A stretch of DNA of 64,000 bases from Bacteroides neonati (GCF_000499785.1 NZ_HG726020.1:583504-647503); one strand, 5' to 3'; shown: positions 1-7,891, counted from the stretch's first letter. Program-made: numbers and translations. The notes: generated by a model from the sequence alone, not told the origin.

Positions 1-535
1 TATAAGAAACGGTGAGCTGGGCAGACTCAGGCACATCGGCCAATGAGTATCGTCCGTCGATGTTAGTAATGGTTCCGATGGAGGTTCCCTCGACCAGAAT
101 ACTGGCTCCGATAATCGGATCGCCACTCTCATCGATCACTACCCCGCTGATCGCTTTGCTTTTCTGCTTCTGCTGAACAATTTCGCCGGACGGCTGTTTG
201 CTCACGGCAATCGTACGATTTGTCTTGTTAAAATAAAGCTTCGATTGGGTCGTTATCTCATTCAGTACCTGCGTCAGGTCGGCGTTCTTCACATCGAGCG
301 AAATACGCGGTGCATTGCCTACCACCTCTTGATCATAGAAGAATTTGAACTGAGTCAACTGACTCAGTTTGTTGAAAACATTTTCGACTGTTTCGTTTTG
401 TACACGAAGGGTAATGTGGCTATCCTTCAAGGCCTGAGCCCGAACAGGAACAGTGGTAAGTGCTGTTAATAGTAAAAAAGCTAAAAAGAGAACGCTATTT
501 TTACTTTTCACTTTACAAGTATGAATTATATTCAT
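1..535 (-). CDS. SusC-like TonB-dependent receptor with STN domain (N-terminal part, cut by window edge)
   Basis: Read on the minus strand from an ATG at 533-535, the frame stays open to the window edge (about 178 codons). It begins with a signal peptide ending in VRAQA. An STN (secretin/TonB N-terminal) domain follows at about residues 35-115, then the start of a carboxypeptidase-D-regulatory-like domain (motif SGVVIDESGDPIIGASILVEG, typical of SusC proteins). The plug and barrel lie outside the window. The STN domain is what links such receptors to a FecR anti-sigma factor, and a FecR gene and an ECF sigma gene lie directly upstream in the same orientation. The receptor therefore probably imports a glycan or other ligand and signals its presence to that sigma factor. 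The ligand cannot be read from this fragment. Confidence 0.88.
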   Translation of the reverse strand, partial: MNIIHTCKVKSKNSVLFLAFLLLTALTTVPVRAQALKDSHITLRVQNETVENVFNKLSQLTQFKFFYDQEVVGNAPRISLDVKNADLTQVLNEITTQSKLYFNKTNRTIAVSKQPSGEIVQQKQKSKAISGVVIDESGDPIIGASILVEGTSIGTITNIDGRYSLADVPESAQLTVSY

Positions 536-645
536 AAATTTGTGCGTTTTAGTGATTTTGTCTAAAGTTATTAAAAACGAGTAACACACAGGAGAGGAAT
601 TCATTTGGGTCGAAGCGAATGAATGCCTACTCAGAGTTACAGGGA

Positions 646-680
646 TAGGGGCACTCCTGAGGAATGCTCCTATTCTTTTT
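646..680 (+). other. hairpin with T run between fecR-like gene and TonB receptor
   Basis: An imperfect inverted repeat (arms ATAGGGGCACTCC and GGAATGCTCCTAT, roughly 13 bp) is followed on the plus strand by a run of eight T. The neighbouring genes run on the minus strand. The T run is therefore placed to stop antisense transcription, or the structure is an RNA hairpin in the receptor leader. The role is uncertain. Confidence 0.35.
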
Positions 681-754
681 TTTCGGAAGTGGTGCTAGGT
701 GGGTGTTCTTTTCATAATTTTACAGATACGTAAGGGGTTTAACAATGAGTGAAT

Positions 755-1735
755 TTATTTATAAAGCAGAATGTTTCTGCCCTCTTTCTTGTACTTAATG
801 CCATTGACGTATTCAAGAGACTTCAACACAGACTCCAGACTCTGATTGTCGTGCTCGCCCGAAATCAATCCTTTCATCTCCTGCCCCGGAGCAAAAGTAA
901 TGCGACAGTTGTAAATGCGCTCAAGTTCCGAAGCTACGTCGCGAATGGGGGTACTATTAAAACGAAGGCTCCCTTTGATCCATCCGGCTATCTCCCGCTC
1001 TTCTTTTCGTTTGCTGTATTCGCCCGACAGGGTATTGATCACTACCTGTTCGCGAGCCGTAAGCCGCATCATGGCCTCGGGCAGGTCTACCTGCACTTTG
1101 CCGCTTTCGACGCTCACCGAAACAAGCTCGTCGGTAGCATAGGATTTGATATCGAACCTGGTTCCCAGTACACGTATCTTCATCTTATCTGCATGGACTA
1201 CAAACGGCATGGCCTCGTTGCGAGCCACTTGAAAATAGCCCTGACCTTTGAGTTCGACCTGGCGCGTATCGCCCGTAAAGCGATGGGGGTATCGCACCCG
1301 GGAGCAGGAGTTGAGCACCAGCTTGGTTCCATCGGGCAGCGTCAGTTGCTTTTTCTCGCCAAAGGAAGTAGCCACTTCGGTAAAGTTCACGGATTGTTCA
1401 TTCAGGTTGTCGATGTAGTGGAAACCACCCCATACCATAAGAACCACCGCAGCCACACCGGCTACCGCCACACTGATGCGCTGCAACCAGGTACGCTTCT
1501 TGTGCTCGATCCGTTTGAGTAGCTGCCGGGCCTCTTTTTTGGCCTGTTCGCGTTCGAGATGCGTAGAAGATGCGTAGGCGGTAGACTCTTCCCACAGCTC
1601 GGCAGCAACCTCATCGAGCCACTCACTGCCCGAAGCCTCCTGCAAGTGATCGAACAGTTGCGAAGCCTCATCGCCCGTATAAAGATCGTCGACATAGCGA
1701 CGAAGAATTCTTTTTTCTTTGGAGATATCGTTCAT
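755..1735 (-). CDS. FecR-family anti-sigma factor
   Basis: A 326-residue protein with the layout of Bacteroidetes FecR proteins: a short cytoplasmic N-terminal region (1-85) that would bind the sigma factor, one membrane segment at about 86-108 (ISVAVAGVAAVVLMVWGG), a periplasmic FecR domain at about 120-220 (motif LPDGTKLVLNSCSRVRYP) and a C-terminal DUF4974-like domain at about 255-326. In the known FecI/FecR systems the periplasmic part senses the STN domain of a ligand-loaded TonB receptor and releases the cytoplasmic sigma factor. The gene sits between the ECF sigma gene (gap about 87 bp) and the STN receptor (gap about 220 bp), all on the minus strand, as expected for one signalling unit. 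The ATG at 1735 gives a normal family length. Confidence 0.92.
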   Translation of the reverse strand: MNDISKEKRILRRYVDDLYTGDEASQLFDHLQEASGSEWLDEVAAELWEESTAYASSTHLEREQAKKEARQLLKRIEHKKRTWLQRISVAVAGVAAVVLMVWGGFHYIDNLNEQSVNFTEVATSFGEKKQLTLPDGTKLVLNSCSRVRYPHRFTGDTRQVELKGQGYFQVARNEAMPFVVHADKMKIRVLGTRFDIKSYATDELVSVSVESGKVQVDLPEAMMRLTAREQVVINTLSGEYSKRKEEREIAGWIKGSLRFNSTPIRDVASELERIYNCRITFAPGQEMKGLISGEHDNQSLESVLKSLEYVNGIKYKKEGRNILLYK

Positions 1736-1822
1736 TATAATTTAAAAGAGGAGTATCTTTTTTCTGCCTCACACAAAGCAATACACAAATAAAGGGGTAA
1801 GCTAGGGTGTGATTAACGTTTT

Positions 1823-2428
1823 TTATAGATTTAAACAGATCAATAGAAGCAGTAAATCGGCATACGTGCCCGAATACTTGGTTAAGTAAGAGCGGATGAG
1901 TTTCAACGAAGCAGATATATGCTCTTGCACGGTATTGACAGAGATGCCTAACGCATCGGCAATCTCTTTGTGAGAAAGTTGCGCCTCCCGACTCAGTTCG
2001 AATACTTGCCGCTGGCGGGGAGTGAGCTGTTGGAGAGCAGTATTTACAAGGTTTTTAAGTTCGTTGCCAAGAATCGTTTGGCGCGTGTTGTCGCTATAAT
2101 CAATGGCCTGCGTCAAAATATGTTCTTTCAAGCGATCTTCGTTTGCCATTTCGCGCATGCGGTTAAGAATGCGATTGCGAACAATGGTGTATAAATAGGC
2201 CGAAAACGAGGAGTCCGGATTGATAAAACGACGGCTTTGCCACACCACAGCGAAGGTATCCTGAAAAATATCCTCGGCAAAATCGCGCGACTTAACAAAC
2301 TTCAGAGCAAAATAGAGCAAGCGGCTCTTGTAGCGGGCATACAACTCGCAAAAGGCCTCTTCATCCCCGCCAATAAGGCGAACAAGAAGGTCTCTTTCGT
2401 CAGTACATATATCCGTCGTATGGTTCAT
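1823..2428 (-). CDS. ECF-type RNA polymerase sigma-70 factor (FecI-like)
   Basis: A 201-residue protein with the two domains of an extracytoplasmic-function sigma factor. Region 2 is at about residues 20-90 (YKSRLLYFALKFVKSRDFAEDIFQDTF, then SAYLYTIVRNRILNRMR). Region 4 is at about 130-185 (LTPRQRQVFELSREAQLSHKEIADALGIS, then a recognition helix). It lacks sigma regions 1 and 3, as expected for the class. It is the first gene of the minus-strand set sigma, FecR, STN receptor, and would drive the receptor locus once FecR is switched by the loaded receptor. A TACCTTTG element lies about 18 bp upstream of the start codon. The right-hand neighbour is an insertion sequence that does not touch this gene. 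Confidence 0.94.
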   Translation of the reverse strand: MNHTTDICTDERDLLVRLIGGDEEAFCELYARYKSRLLYFALKFVKSRDFAEDIFQDTFAVVWQSRRFINPDSSFSAYLYTIVRNRILNRMREMANEDRLKEHILTQAIDYSDNTRQTILGNELKNLVNTALQQLTPRQRQVFELSREAQLSHKEIADALGISVNTVQEHISASLKLIRSYLTKYSGTYADLLLLLICLNL

Positions 2429-2445
2429 TCTTCTTGATTTTTGGG

Positions 2446-2453
2446 CAAAGGTA
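2446..2453 (-). promoter_or_regulatory. candidate -7 element for the ECF sigma gene
   Basis: The minus strand reads TACCTTTG, a full match to the Bacteroides -7 consensus TAnnTTTG. I see no good TTTG at the matching -33 spacing; the nearest is 14 bp away. The predicted start would give a very short leader before the ATG at 2428. Confidence 0.4.
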
Positions 2454-2599
2454 TCATTATGATGTTACAAATGTATGTATTTCTTTTGGAATATAAAAAG
2501 TGGCGTAGATAATATAATATTCTGTCAGGTAATATCTTTTAGATTACATAGCAAAATAGTATTACAAATGAAAATAGCTGCATTAATTTTCAATACGCA

Positions 2600-2631
2600 C
2601 TTGGAGCAGAACTCTTTTTTTGATAGTTTTG
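2600..2631 (+). promoter_or_regulatory. Bacteroides-type promoter now cut off from its gene by the insertion sequence
   Basis: On the plus strand CTTG (2600-2603) is followed after 20 bp by TAGTTTTG (2624-2631), a good match to TTTG-N19-21-TAnnTTTG. The target duplication CATTA and the left end of the IS follow at once (2632-2637). The expected transcription start is therefore at or next to the insertion point. The sequence after the right end of the IS continues as a 41-nt leader to the AraC-type regulator at 4265, so this is probably that gene's original promoter. Confidence 0.55.
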
Positions 2632-2636
2632 CATTA
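2632..2636. repeat. 5-bp target-site duplication CATTA, left copy (right copy 4224-4228)
   Basis: CATTA occurs directly outside both ends of IS copy 1. It differs from the duplication at copy 2 (TTATC), which shows that the two copies inserted in separate events. Confidence 0.85.
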
Positions 2637-2806
2637 CCTCAAATCCGCAGCTAATTTATAACTGATTCAAATAGCGATTTAATTCACCTAATAGTTCCTA
2701 CTCGTAGCTTTTCCCCCTGCTTTTCTCCTTGATTTCAGGTTATAGGGCATAGCTTCCCCTTTCCCCAGTTAGCTGAAGGCATAAGTAATCCCACGAAAAG
2801 TTGTTT

Positions 2807-4096
2807 TTACGGACTCCAAAGCAACTTGTATGGTTTGTCGGAATAAATATTGAGTACCCATTGTCTGCCTGTCTTTACCCATTTCGCAGGAACTGTAATG
2901 AATCGAAAGATAAATCGTTTGACTCGGCTTACCGGTTCAATATCTTCAAACACGGCTGCAACCTTCTCAATAAGGTAAGCATAAAAGTTTTTAGCCATGG
3001 CTGTAAGTAGCAGGAATACTGTATTCTCTTTGAGGAATGAACAGGGAAGATGACTCCACCCGAAATCGTTATTCATCATGTCGAATGTTCTTTCACAGGC
3101 TCCACGAGCATTGTAGAAGAGTACAATGTCTTTTTCAGAACTTTCATGGTCATTGGTTAAGATGCACCGATAGGTGTATTCACCATCAAATAGGTCCAAT
3201 TGGTTGTCCTTACGCTTTTGCCTTTGAATAACAAGTCGGTAGTTTTCTTCTTGCAAAAAGGAAGTAAAAGGTATGGAGGTCACTTCATAATTCTCGAAGT
3301 TGATTTCTTCTTTTTTCCAATCTGTGATTTTCGTCATTTCTTCATACAGAGACTGACATTTGCCGGCTCGTATGTAGAACTTGTTGCAGTAGCCATGTGT
3401 CATACGGATAATCTCTTCCGAATAAGAACCACAGTCCATCCGGCAACGGTCTATGAATATTCCCCTATCGGCCAAACGACGAAAAGTCCGTTGGAGCGTA
3501 TCCGCTTGACGAAAACGGACATTTGCGTTTGCGGCCCGATTTTCCACACCAACAATGTTACCACCAATAGTTGCCGTGCCGGGGAAATAACCACGTTTTT
3601 TCTTGTAAGAATACTGAGTGTCATACTTTTCTGTGGGAATAAACTGGTGGTCGAAGTCCAAGTTATAAAGCGTGTTTGGCTTGAGTTGTTCTGTTTGAAG
3701 GAGCATATCGAGCATCAAACTATTAAGCTGTTCCGCCTTATTGAAAGCATAGCTTGCTCCTTTTTGGGAAGTATAGTGGATATCCAATTCTGCGAGTTCT
3801 TTTATGCCTCTCAATAAAGTATCCGGACTGGGGATTTCAGTATCCGGGCGTAATTCAAGATGTTTGCCAAGGTGTTTGCCGATATCTTCGATGTGGTCAC
3901 CGCCGCAATAGTAGATCCAAAATAGGCTCGAAATAATTTCGCTATATTGGTAACCGGCGTAGGAAGAACGTAATCCTAAAGATTTATCGATCACGGAATT
4001 CAGTCCTAAACGAGAAAATTCATCCATTGCGTAAAATATACCCCCAAAAGGAGTGATATTATCTGATTTTATGGCTATTTTTGTTGTCATATGCAC
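2807..4096 (-). CDS. IS1380-like family transposase (copy 1)
   Basis: A 429-residue DDE-type transposase that fills most of the IS. The start MTTKIAIKSDNITPFGGIFYAMDEF and the segment SRLGLNSVIDKSLGLR are typical of the IS1380 group from Bacteroides. Candidate catalytic positions are the Asp in YNLDFDHQF, the Asp in DRCRMDCGS and the Glu in RGACERTFD, which lies in a Y-2-R-3-E arrangement of the kind seen in IS4-like enzymes. The frame is intact with no stop or shift, so the protein is probably active. It is identical over its full length to the copy at 53743-55032. The gene reads away from the AraC-type regulator to its right. A second ATG two codons in (MTTK) is an equally possible start. 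Confidence 0.93.
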   Translation of the reverse strand: MHMTTKIAIKSDNITPFGGIFYAMDEFSRLGLNSVIDKSLGLRSSYAGYQYSEIISSLFWIYYCGGDHIEDIGKHLGKHLELRPDTEIPSPDTLLRGIKELAELDIHYTSQKGASYAFNKAEQLNSLMLDMLLQTEQLKPNTLYNLDFDHQFIPTEKYDTQYSYKKKRGYFPGTATIGGNIVGVENRAANANVRFRQADTLQRTFRRLADRGIFIDRCRMDCGSYSEEIIRMTHGYCNKFYIRAGKCQSLYEEMTKITDWKKEEINFENYEVTSIPFTSFLQEENYRLVIQRQKRKDNQLDLFDGEYTYRCILTNDHESSEKDIVLFYNARGACERTFDMMNNDFGWSHLPCSFLKENTVFLLLTAMAKNFYAYLIEKVAAVFEDIEPVSRVKRFIFRFITVPAKWVKTGRQWVLNIYSDKPYKLLWSP

Positions 4097-4157
4097 AAGT
4101 ACCTTTATGGTTTGTTTGGTAGCACTAATTTAGGTGAATCTTGTGACATAACCAAAC

Positions 4158-4182
4158 CTTGAGGATGTTATTCATCCTCAAG
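4158..4182. repeat. hairpin inside the IS, between the transposase start and the right end
   Basis: A perfect 10-bp stem (CTTGAGGATG and CATCCTCAAG) with a TTATT loop lies 62 bp before the transposase start codon. Neither strand has a clear T run after it, so a terminator is not obvious. Such hairpins can keep read-through transcripts from being translated into transposase. The same structure is at 55094-55118 in copy 2. Confidence 0.6.
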
Positions 4183-4264
4183 TGTTTGGATTCTCTGAAA
4201 ATAATATGACTGCGGATTTAAGGCATTATAAAAACAAACAAACAATAATTGGTACATATACCTT

Positions 4265-5386
4265 ATGCCATACCTCTATTTCGGTACTATCTTTGCGGCT
4301 ATGATTATATTTTTACTTCTTTCTCTGCTGCTTTTCTCGCAGCACAAAGAAGGGGAACGGTCGAGAACCATGCTCGCTTGCATGAATTTTATTTCTGTAT
4401 TGAACTATCTAAATCAAATAATCTATTTTAATCAACATATAGCATCGCCTGTGGTAATGCCTGTACAGTTGCTGCTGTTGGGGGTATTTGTTATTTCTAC
4501 CTATATAATGTATCCCATCGAGGTAATATCGCCGGGATGGCTCAACCGGAAGAGGGTTTTGAAGCTATATCTACCGGTGACGGCACTGTTCGTATTGTAT
4601 GAGATAACACTCGCTTTGGGGGTTGTTTATACTCCGTTCGAATCGGTTGGCGACTTGATGTCTCACATCGGCTCGTTCGAGGTGATATTTCGTATCGTAC
4701 TTGCACTACTGTTCTTTCTGCCGGCTGTATTTCTATACTTCGTACCCTATACGCGTAGATATAACAATACCAACTACAAATGGATGCGAGGCTATGTCAT
4801 TGTAGTGGTGATCAATGCCATCGGCTTTCTGGTGGTTATCAACAGTACCATGATCATTGTACGAACACTCTATTATGCCATCAGTGTATCTTGCAGTCTT
4901 TATATCGCATATCAGGAGTTGTTTGTACGCTTGATAAGGCAGCCGGAGATTACACGCCTCCCTGTGGCAACAGCCAAGCCGAAGATGGCGATTGGCAATA
5001 ACGAAAAAGCATCTTCGATGTTTGAGAGATTAGAACAGTATGTCAATCAATCGGAAGCGTGGCGCAACCCGGACTTATCGGTAGGCGATCTGATCAGTGG
5101 CTTATCGACCAACCGAACCTACTTGCGCGAAGCCATGCAGCAGAATGGTTATGATAGCTATACCTCGTATATCAATAGAAAACGCATTGCCGAATTTATA
5201 CGCATCATCGAGCAACAGGGAGAGGGAAACTATTTGCATACGTTCTTCGACGTGGGCTTCCGCAGCAAGGCAACAGCTCTGCGCAATTTTAGAGAATTTA
5301 CCGGGATGACCCCTACGGAATACTTCCAACAACAGGTGAAAGATATCACTTTTGCAGAAACGACACCTCAGATTATGCAAAAGTGA
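4265..5386 (+). CDS. membrane-anchored AraC-type transcriptional regulator
   Basis: A 373-residue protein. Residues 1-220 are strongly hydrophobic, with about six or seven membrane segments (the first FGTIFAAMIIFLLLSLLLF). After a linker, a C-terminal AraC-type DNA-binding domain covers about 265-360, with both helix-turn-helix units: LSVGDLISGLSTNRTYLREAM, then the second with GFRSKATALRNFREFTGMTPTEYF. This multi-pass plus AraC layout is common in Bacteroidetes; the signal is not known. The gene begins only 41 bp after IS copy 1, and a promoter that fits it lies on the far side of the IS (2600-2631), so present expression may depend on transcription leaving the IS. A PqqD-like gene follows 85 bp downstream with its own likely promoter. 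Confidence 0.88.
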   Translation: MPYLYFGTIFAAMIIFLLLSLLLFSQHKEGERSRTMLACMNFISVLNYLNQIIYFNQHIASPVVMPVQLLLLGVFVISTYIMYPIEVISPGWLNRKRVLKLYLPVTALFVLYEITLALGVVYTPFESVGDLMSHIGSFEVIFRIVLALLFFLPAVFLYFVPYTRRYNNTNYKWMRGYVIVVVINAIGFLVVINSTMIIVRTLYYAISVSCSLYIAYQELFVRLIRQPEITRLPVATAKPKMAIGNNEKASSMFERLEQYVNQSEAWRNPDLSVGDLISGLSTNRTYLREAMQQNGYDSYTSYINRKRIAEFIRIIEQQGEGNYLHTFFDVGFRSKATALRNFREFTGMTPTEYFQQQVKDITFAETTPQIMQK

Positions 5387-5410
5387 GACCTTTGCTAATG
5401 CCCGACTTCA

Positions 5411-5418
5411 TAACTTTG
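5411..5418 (+). promoter_or_regulatory. candidate -7 element for the PqqD-like gene
   Basis: TAACTTTG matches TAnnTTTG. A TTTG at 5391-5394 lies 16 bp upstream, a little short of the usual 19-21. The predicted start at about 5425 coincides with the beginning of an inverted repeat (5425-5452). Confidence 0.4.
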
Positions 5419-5424
5419 CAGCAT

Positions 5425-5452
5425 AAAATGCGAGGAGCAACTTACGCATTTT
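5425..5452 (+). repeat. inverted repeat in the leader of the PqqD-like gene
   Basis: AAAATGCG and CGCATTTT form a perfect 8-bp inverted repeat with a 12-nt loop, placed between the predicted transcription start and the start codon. It could be an operator or an RNA hairpin in the leader; nothing in the sequence decides between the two. Confidence 0.45.
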
Positions 5453-5471
5453 ACAAGAAAAAGTGGAAGTA

Positions 5472-5741
5472 ATGAGATTAAAAACAAACTATCAAATCGG
5501 ACTAATAGGGGGAGCGTATATTCTTATGGCGCAGCACAACGGGCAAACCGGTGATACGGATATGCTTTCTCTCAACCCTAAAACAATGTGGCTGTGGGAG
5601 CAGCTGGTGGGAACTGATTTCTCGGAAGAGGATGTCGTCAACCTACTATCGACCAGATCTGACACCGATATAGAAACAGCCACCACCGATGCTCGCAATT
5701 GGATCGATTCGCTCAAACAACTCCAAATCATAAAACCATGA
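5472..5741 (+). CDS. orphan PqqD-like protein
   Basis: An 89-residue protein from the ATG at 5472; a GTG at 5463 in the same frame would add three residues. The layout fits the PqqD family, small winged-helix proteins that often serve as peptide-recognition elements for peptide-modifying enzymes. It has a short strand-rich first half, the hallmark segment MLSLNPKTMWLWEQLVG at about 33-49, then an acidic helical half ending DSLKQLQII. In other bacteria such proteins hand a precursor peptide to a radical SAM or other modifying enzyme. None is visible nearby: upstream is the membrane AraC-type regulator and downstream, convergent, is a DsbD-type gene. The partner is unknown, and a different role is possible. 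Confidence 0.72.
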   Translation: MRLKTNYQIGLIGGAYILMAQHNGQTGDTDMLSLNPKTMWLWEQLVGTDFSEEDVVNLLSTRSDTDIETATTDARNWIDSLKQLQIIKP

Positions 5742-5762
5742 TGTGGCACCGAAGCAAAAAGT

Positions 5763-5818
5763 AAATACCCCGTTGCATAGGTTGTTATCGTAATGACAGA
5801 CTATGCAACGGGGTATTT
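5763..5818. terminator. bidirectional terminator hairpin between convergent genes
   Basis: A perfect 18-bp inverted repeat, arms AAATACCCCGTTGCATAG (5763-5780) and its complement (5801-5818). It lies between the PqqD-like gene (plus) and the DsbD-type gene (minus) and serves both directions. Confidence 0.85.
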
Positions 5819-5842
5819 GAAGATCGGTTACCGTAATTCCTT

Positions 5843-7846
5843 TTATTTCTGCTTCCGGTAGTTCTCTAATCCGGTTTGCAGGAACTCGATGTATTTAGGA
5901 ATATCCTCATCGTAGGCATACGACTTATTGAGCGGTTGCCCCTCGTTGTTGATAAGCACGTAGTAAGGTTGTGCGTTGGCACCAAACTTAACGCGTTGCA
6001 GGTAGCTCCACTTATCGCCTACGGTGCGCAGGGTGCGTTCGCTGCCTCCTTCGTTGATCTTGACCGGTTCGCTCAGGGGTGTTTTGTTATCGACGTAGAG
6101 GGTGATGAGTACGTAATCGTCGTTGATGATGCTGCTTACCTTGGGATCGGTCCACACGGCAGCTTCCATCTTGCGACAGTTTACGCAGCCATAGCCGGTA
6201 AAGTCGAGCATTACGGGTTTGTTGTGCTGGCGGGCATACTCCATACCCAAGTCGTAATCGTCGAACTTAGCATGCACTTCGCTATCGTACAGGTTGAAGT
6301 CTTGTGTTTTCATGGGCGGAGCAAAGGCACTGACGGCCTTCAACGGAGCACCCCACAAGCCGGGAATCATGTACACGGCAAAGGCCAGCGAGAGCAATGC
6401 CATGAAGAAACGGGAAACGCTAACCTTGGAGTCGTCGTCATCGTGCGGGAACTTGATCTTGCCCAGCAGGTAGAAGCCCAAGAGTGCGAAAATAACAATC
6501 CACAGAGCCAGGAAGGTTTCGCGGTCGAGAATACGCCATCCGTATGCCAAATCGGCAACCGAAAGGAACTTCAACGCAAAAGCCAGTTCGAGGAAACCAA
6601 GGGTTACCTTGATTACATTCATCCAACCACCCGATTTAGGCATCGACTTCAACCACGAAGGGAAGAGGGCGAACAGCGTAAAGGGCAACGCCAGTGCAAT
6701 GGCAAATCCCAACATACCGATGGCAGGGGCAATGATGCTGCCGCCACTGGTAGACACTTGCACCAACAGGAATCCGATGATGGGGCCGGTACACGAGAAC
6801 GATACCAATGCCAACGTAAACGCCATCAGGAAGATGCTGAGCAGACCGCTCGTAGCCTCGGCTTTGCTGTCGACCGCATTGCTCCACTTAGAGGGCAGGG
6901 TAATCTCGAACGCACCGAAGAAAGAGGCGGCAAACACCACCAACATCAAACAGAAGAGGATATTGAAGATCGCATTGGTAGAGAGCGCGTTGAGGGCACT
7001 GGCTCCGAACAATCCGGTAATAATAAGCCCCAGACCGACGTAGATCACGACAATCGACGCACCATAGGTCCAAGCATCGCGGATGCCTTTCTTTTTATCT
7101 TTGCTGCGTTTGAGGAAGAAGCTCACCGTCATGGGGATAATAGGCCATACACAGGGAGTGAAGAGGGCAAGCAATCCGCCCAGGAATCCGGTCACGAAGA
7201 TGTAAATCCATGACATATCTTCCTGTGTATGCTCTCCGCCAAAGGCTTGCAGTTCATTGATAACGGGCGACCAAAGAACATCGGCCGAGACAGGTGCCTG
7301 AGCCGTAACCACAGAGTCTATCTTACCGATCAGTACCTCTTCTTGTTGTGCTTCGGCACCGACTGCAACCGCTTCGGCAGATGTGCCGCTCAGGCTTGTT
7401 TTGCCCGATAGGTTGAAGGGTACTTGCGTGGGAGGCAGACAGCTTTCATCGTCGCAAGCGCCATACTCCAGATAGCCTTCTATCTGATAGGTAGCAGCCG
7501 TAAACTTGATTTTCTGCACAAAGGTGGCGGTGTTCTCAAAATAACGCACTTTCATTTCGAACAGTTTATCGAACGCAGCCACCTCCTTGCCCACAGGTTT
7601 GAGTTTGCCTACGGCTTGTGCGCCGTTCATCTTATCGGTATTGAACGTAGCCGAAATGGGACCGCCTTCGCCCAGATCGGTCGAATATACATGCCACCCC
7701 TTATCAATGGCAGCCGTAAACACAATCTCGGCTTCGGTATCCGACAGGGTTTTGAGGGTAGTGGTAAACTTTACAGGATCTTTAATCTGCGCTTGCACAG
7801 TGATGGCAGCAAACAGCCATAGAAGAAGAAAGTATTTTTTTCTCAT
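5843..7846 (-). CDS. DsbD-type thiol:disulfide interchange protein
   Basis: A 667-residue protein with the three parts of DsbD. After a signal peptide ending near residue 20 (VQAQ), a periplasmic N-terminal domain carries a Cys pair at 131 and 136 (GACDDESCLPP, compare the CADAGFCYPP-type site in enteric DsbD). A central block of about eight membrane segments (about 215-480) holds the two expected cysteines, in FTPCVWPIIP and SFSCTGPIIG. A C-terminal thioredoxin-like domain has the CXXC site GCVNC at 554-557. DsbD proteins move electrons from cytoplasmic thioredoxin through the inner membrane to periplasmic disulfide isomerases and related proteins. All redox cysteines are present. The gene is convergent with the PqqD-like gene across a strong terminator; a Dabb gene lies 45 bp upstream in the same direction. 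Confidence 0.93.
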   Translation of the reverse strand: MRKKYFLLLWLFAAITVQAQIKDPVKFTTTLKTLSDTEAEIVFTAAIDKGWHVYSTDLGEGGPISATFNTDKMNGAQAVGKLKPVGKEVAAFDKLFEMKVRYFENTATFVQKIKFTAATYQIEGYLEYGACDDESCLPPTQVPFNLSGKTSLSGTSAEAVAVGAEAQQEEVLIGKIDSVVTAQAPVSADVLWSPVINELQAFGGEHTQEDMSWIYIFVTGFLGGLLALFTPCVWPIIPMTVSFFLKRSKDKKKGIRDAWTYGASIVVIYVGLGLIITGLFGASALNALSTNAIFNILFCLMLVVFAASFFGAFEITLPSKWSNAVDSKAEATSGLLSIFLMAFTLALVSFSCTGPIIGFLLVQVSTSGGSIIAPAIGMLGFAIALALPFTLFALFPSWLKSMPKSGGWMNVIKVTLGFLELAFALKFLSVADLAYGWRILDRETFLALWIVIFALLGFYLLGKIKFPHDDDDSKVSVSRFFMALLSLAFAVYMIPGLWGAPLKAVSAFAPPMKTQDFNLYDSEVHAKFDDYDLGMEYARQHNKPVMLDFTGYGCVNCRKMEAAVWTDPKVSSIINDDYVLITLYVDNKTPLSEPVKINEGGSERTLRTVGDKWSYLQRVKFGANAQPYYVLINNEGQPLNKSYAYDEDIPKYIEFLQTGLENYRKQK

Positions 7847-7891
7847 TTGTGGGATTTTAAAAAGTGAAAATAGTTGTTTGTTGTAGTGAGT

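Larger units (their letters stand above)
2637..4223 (-). mobile_element. IS1380-family-like insertion sequence, copy 1
   Basis: A 1587-bp element bounded by 14-bp terminal inverted repeats: CCTCAAATCCGCAG at 2637-2650 and, on the minus strand, CCTTAAATCCGCAG at 4223-4210 (13 of 14 match). It is flanked by a perfect 5-bp target duplication, CATTA (2632-2636 and 4224-4228). It carries one transposase gene on the minus strand. A second copy with the same protein and apparently the same nucleotide sequence lies at 53573-55159. The ends were set by comparing where the two copies stop matching. Related Bacteroides elements are known to switch on neighbouring genes such as cfiA by supplying promoters. 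Confidence 0.93.

Noticed and set aside
5876..7213. 445-codon plus-strand frame opposite the DsbD-type gene
   Set aside because: It lies wholly inside a well-supported gene on the other strand, its composition is biased (rich in Gln, Glu, His and Arg) and no domain is recognisable.
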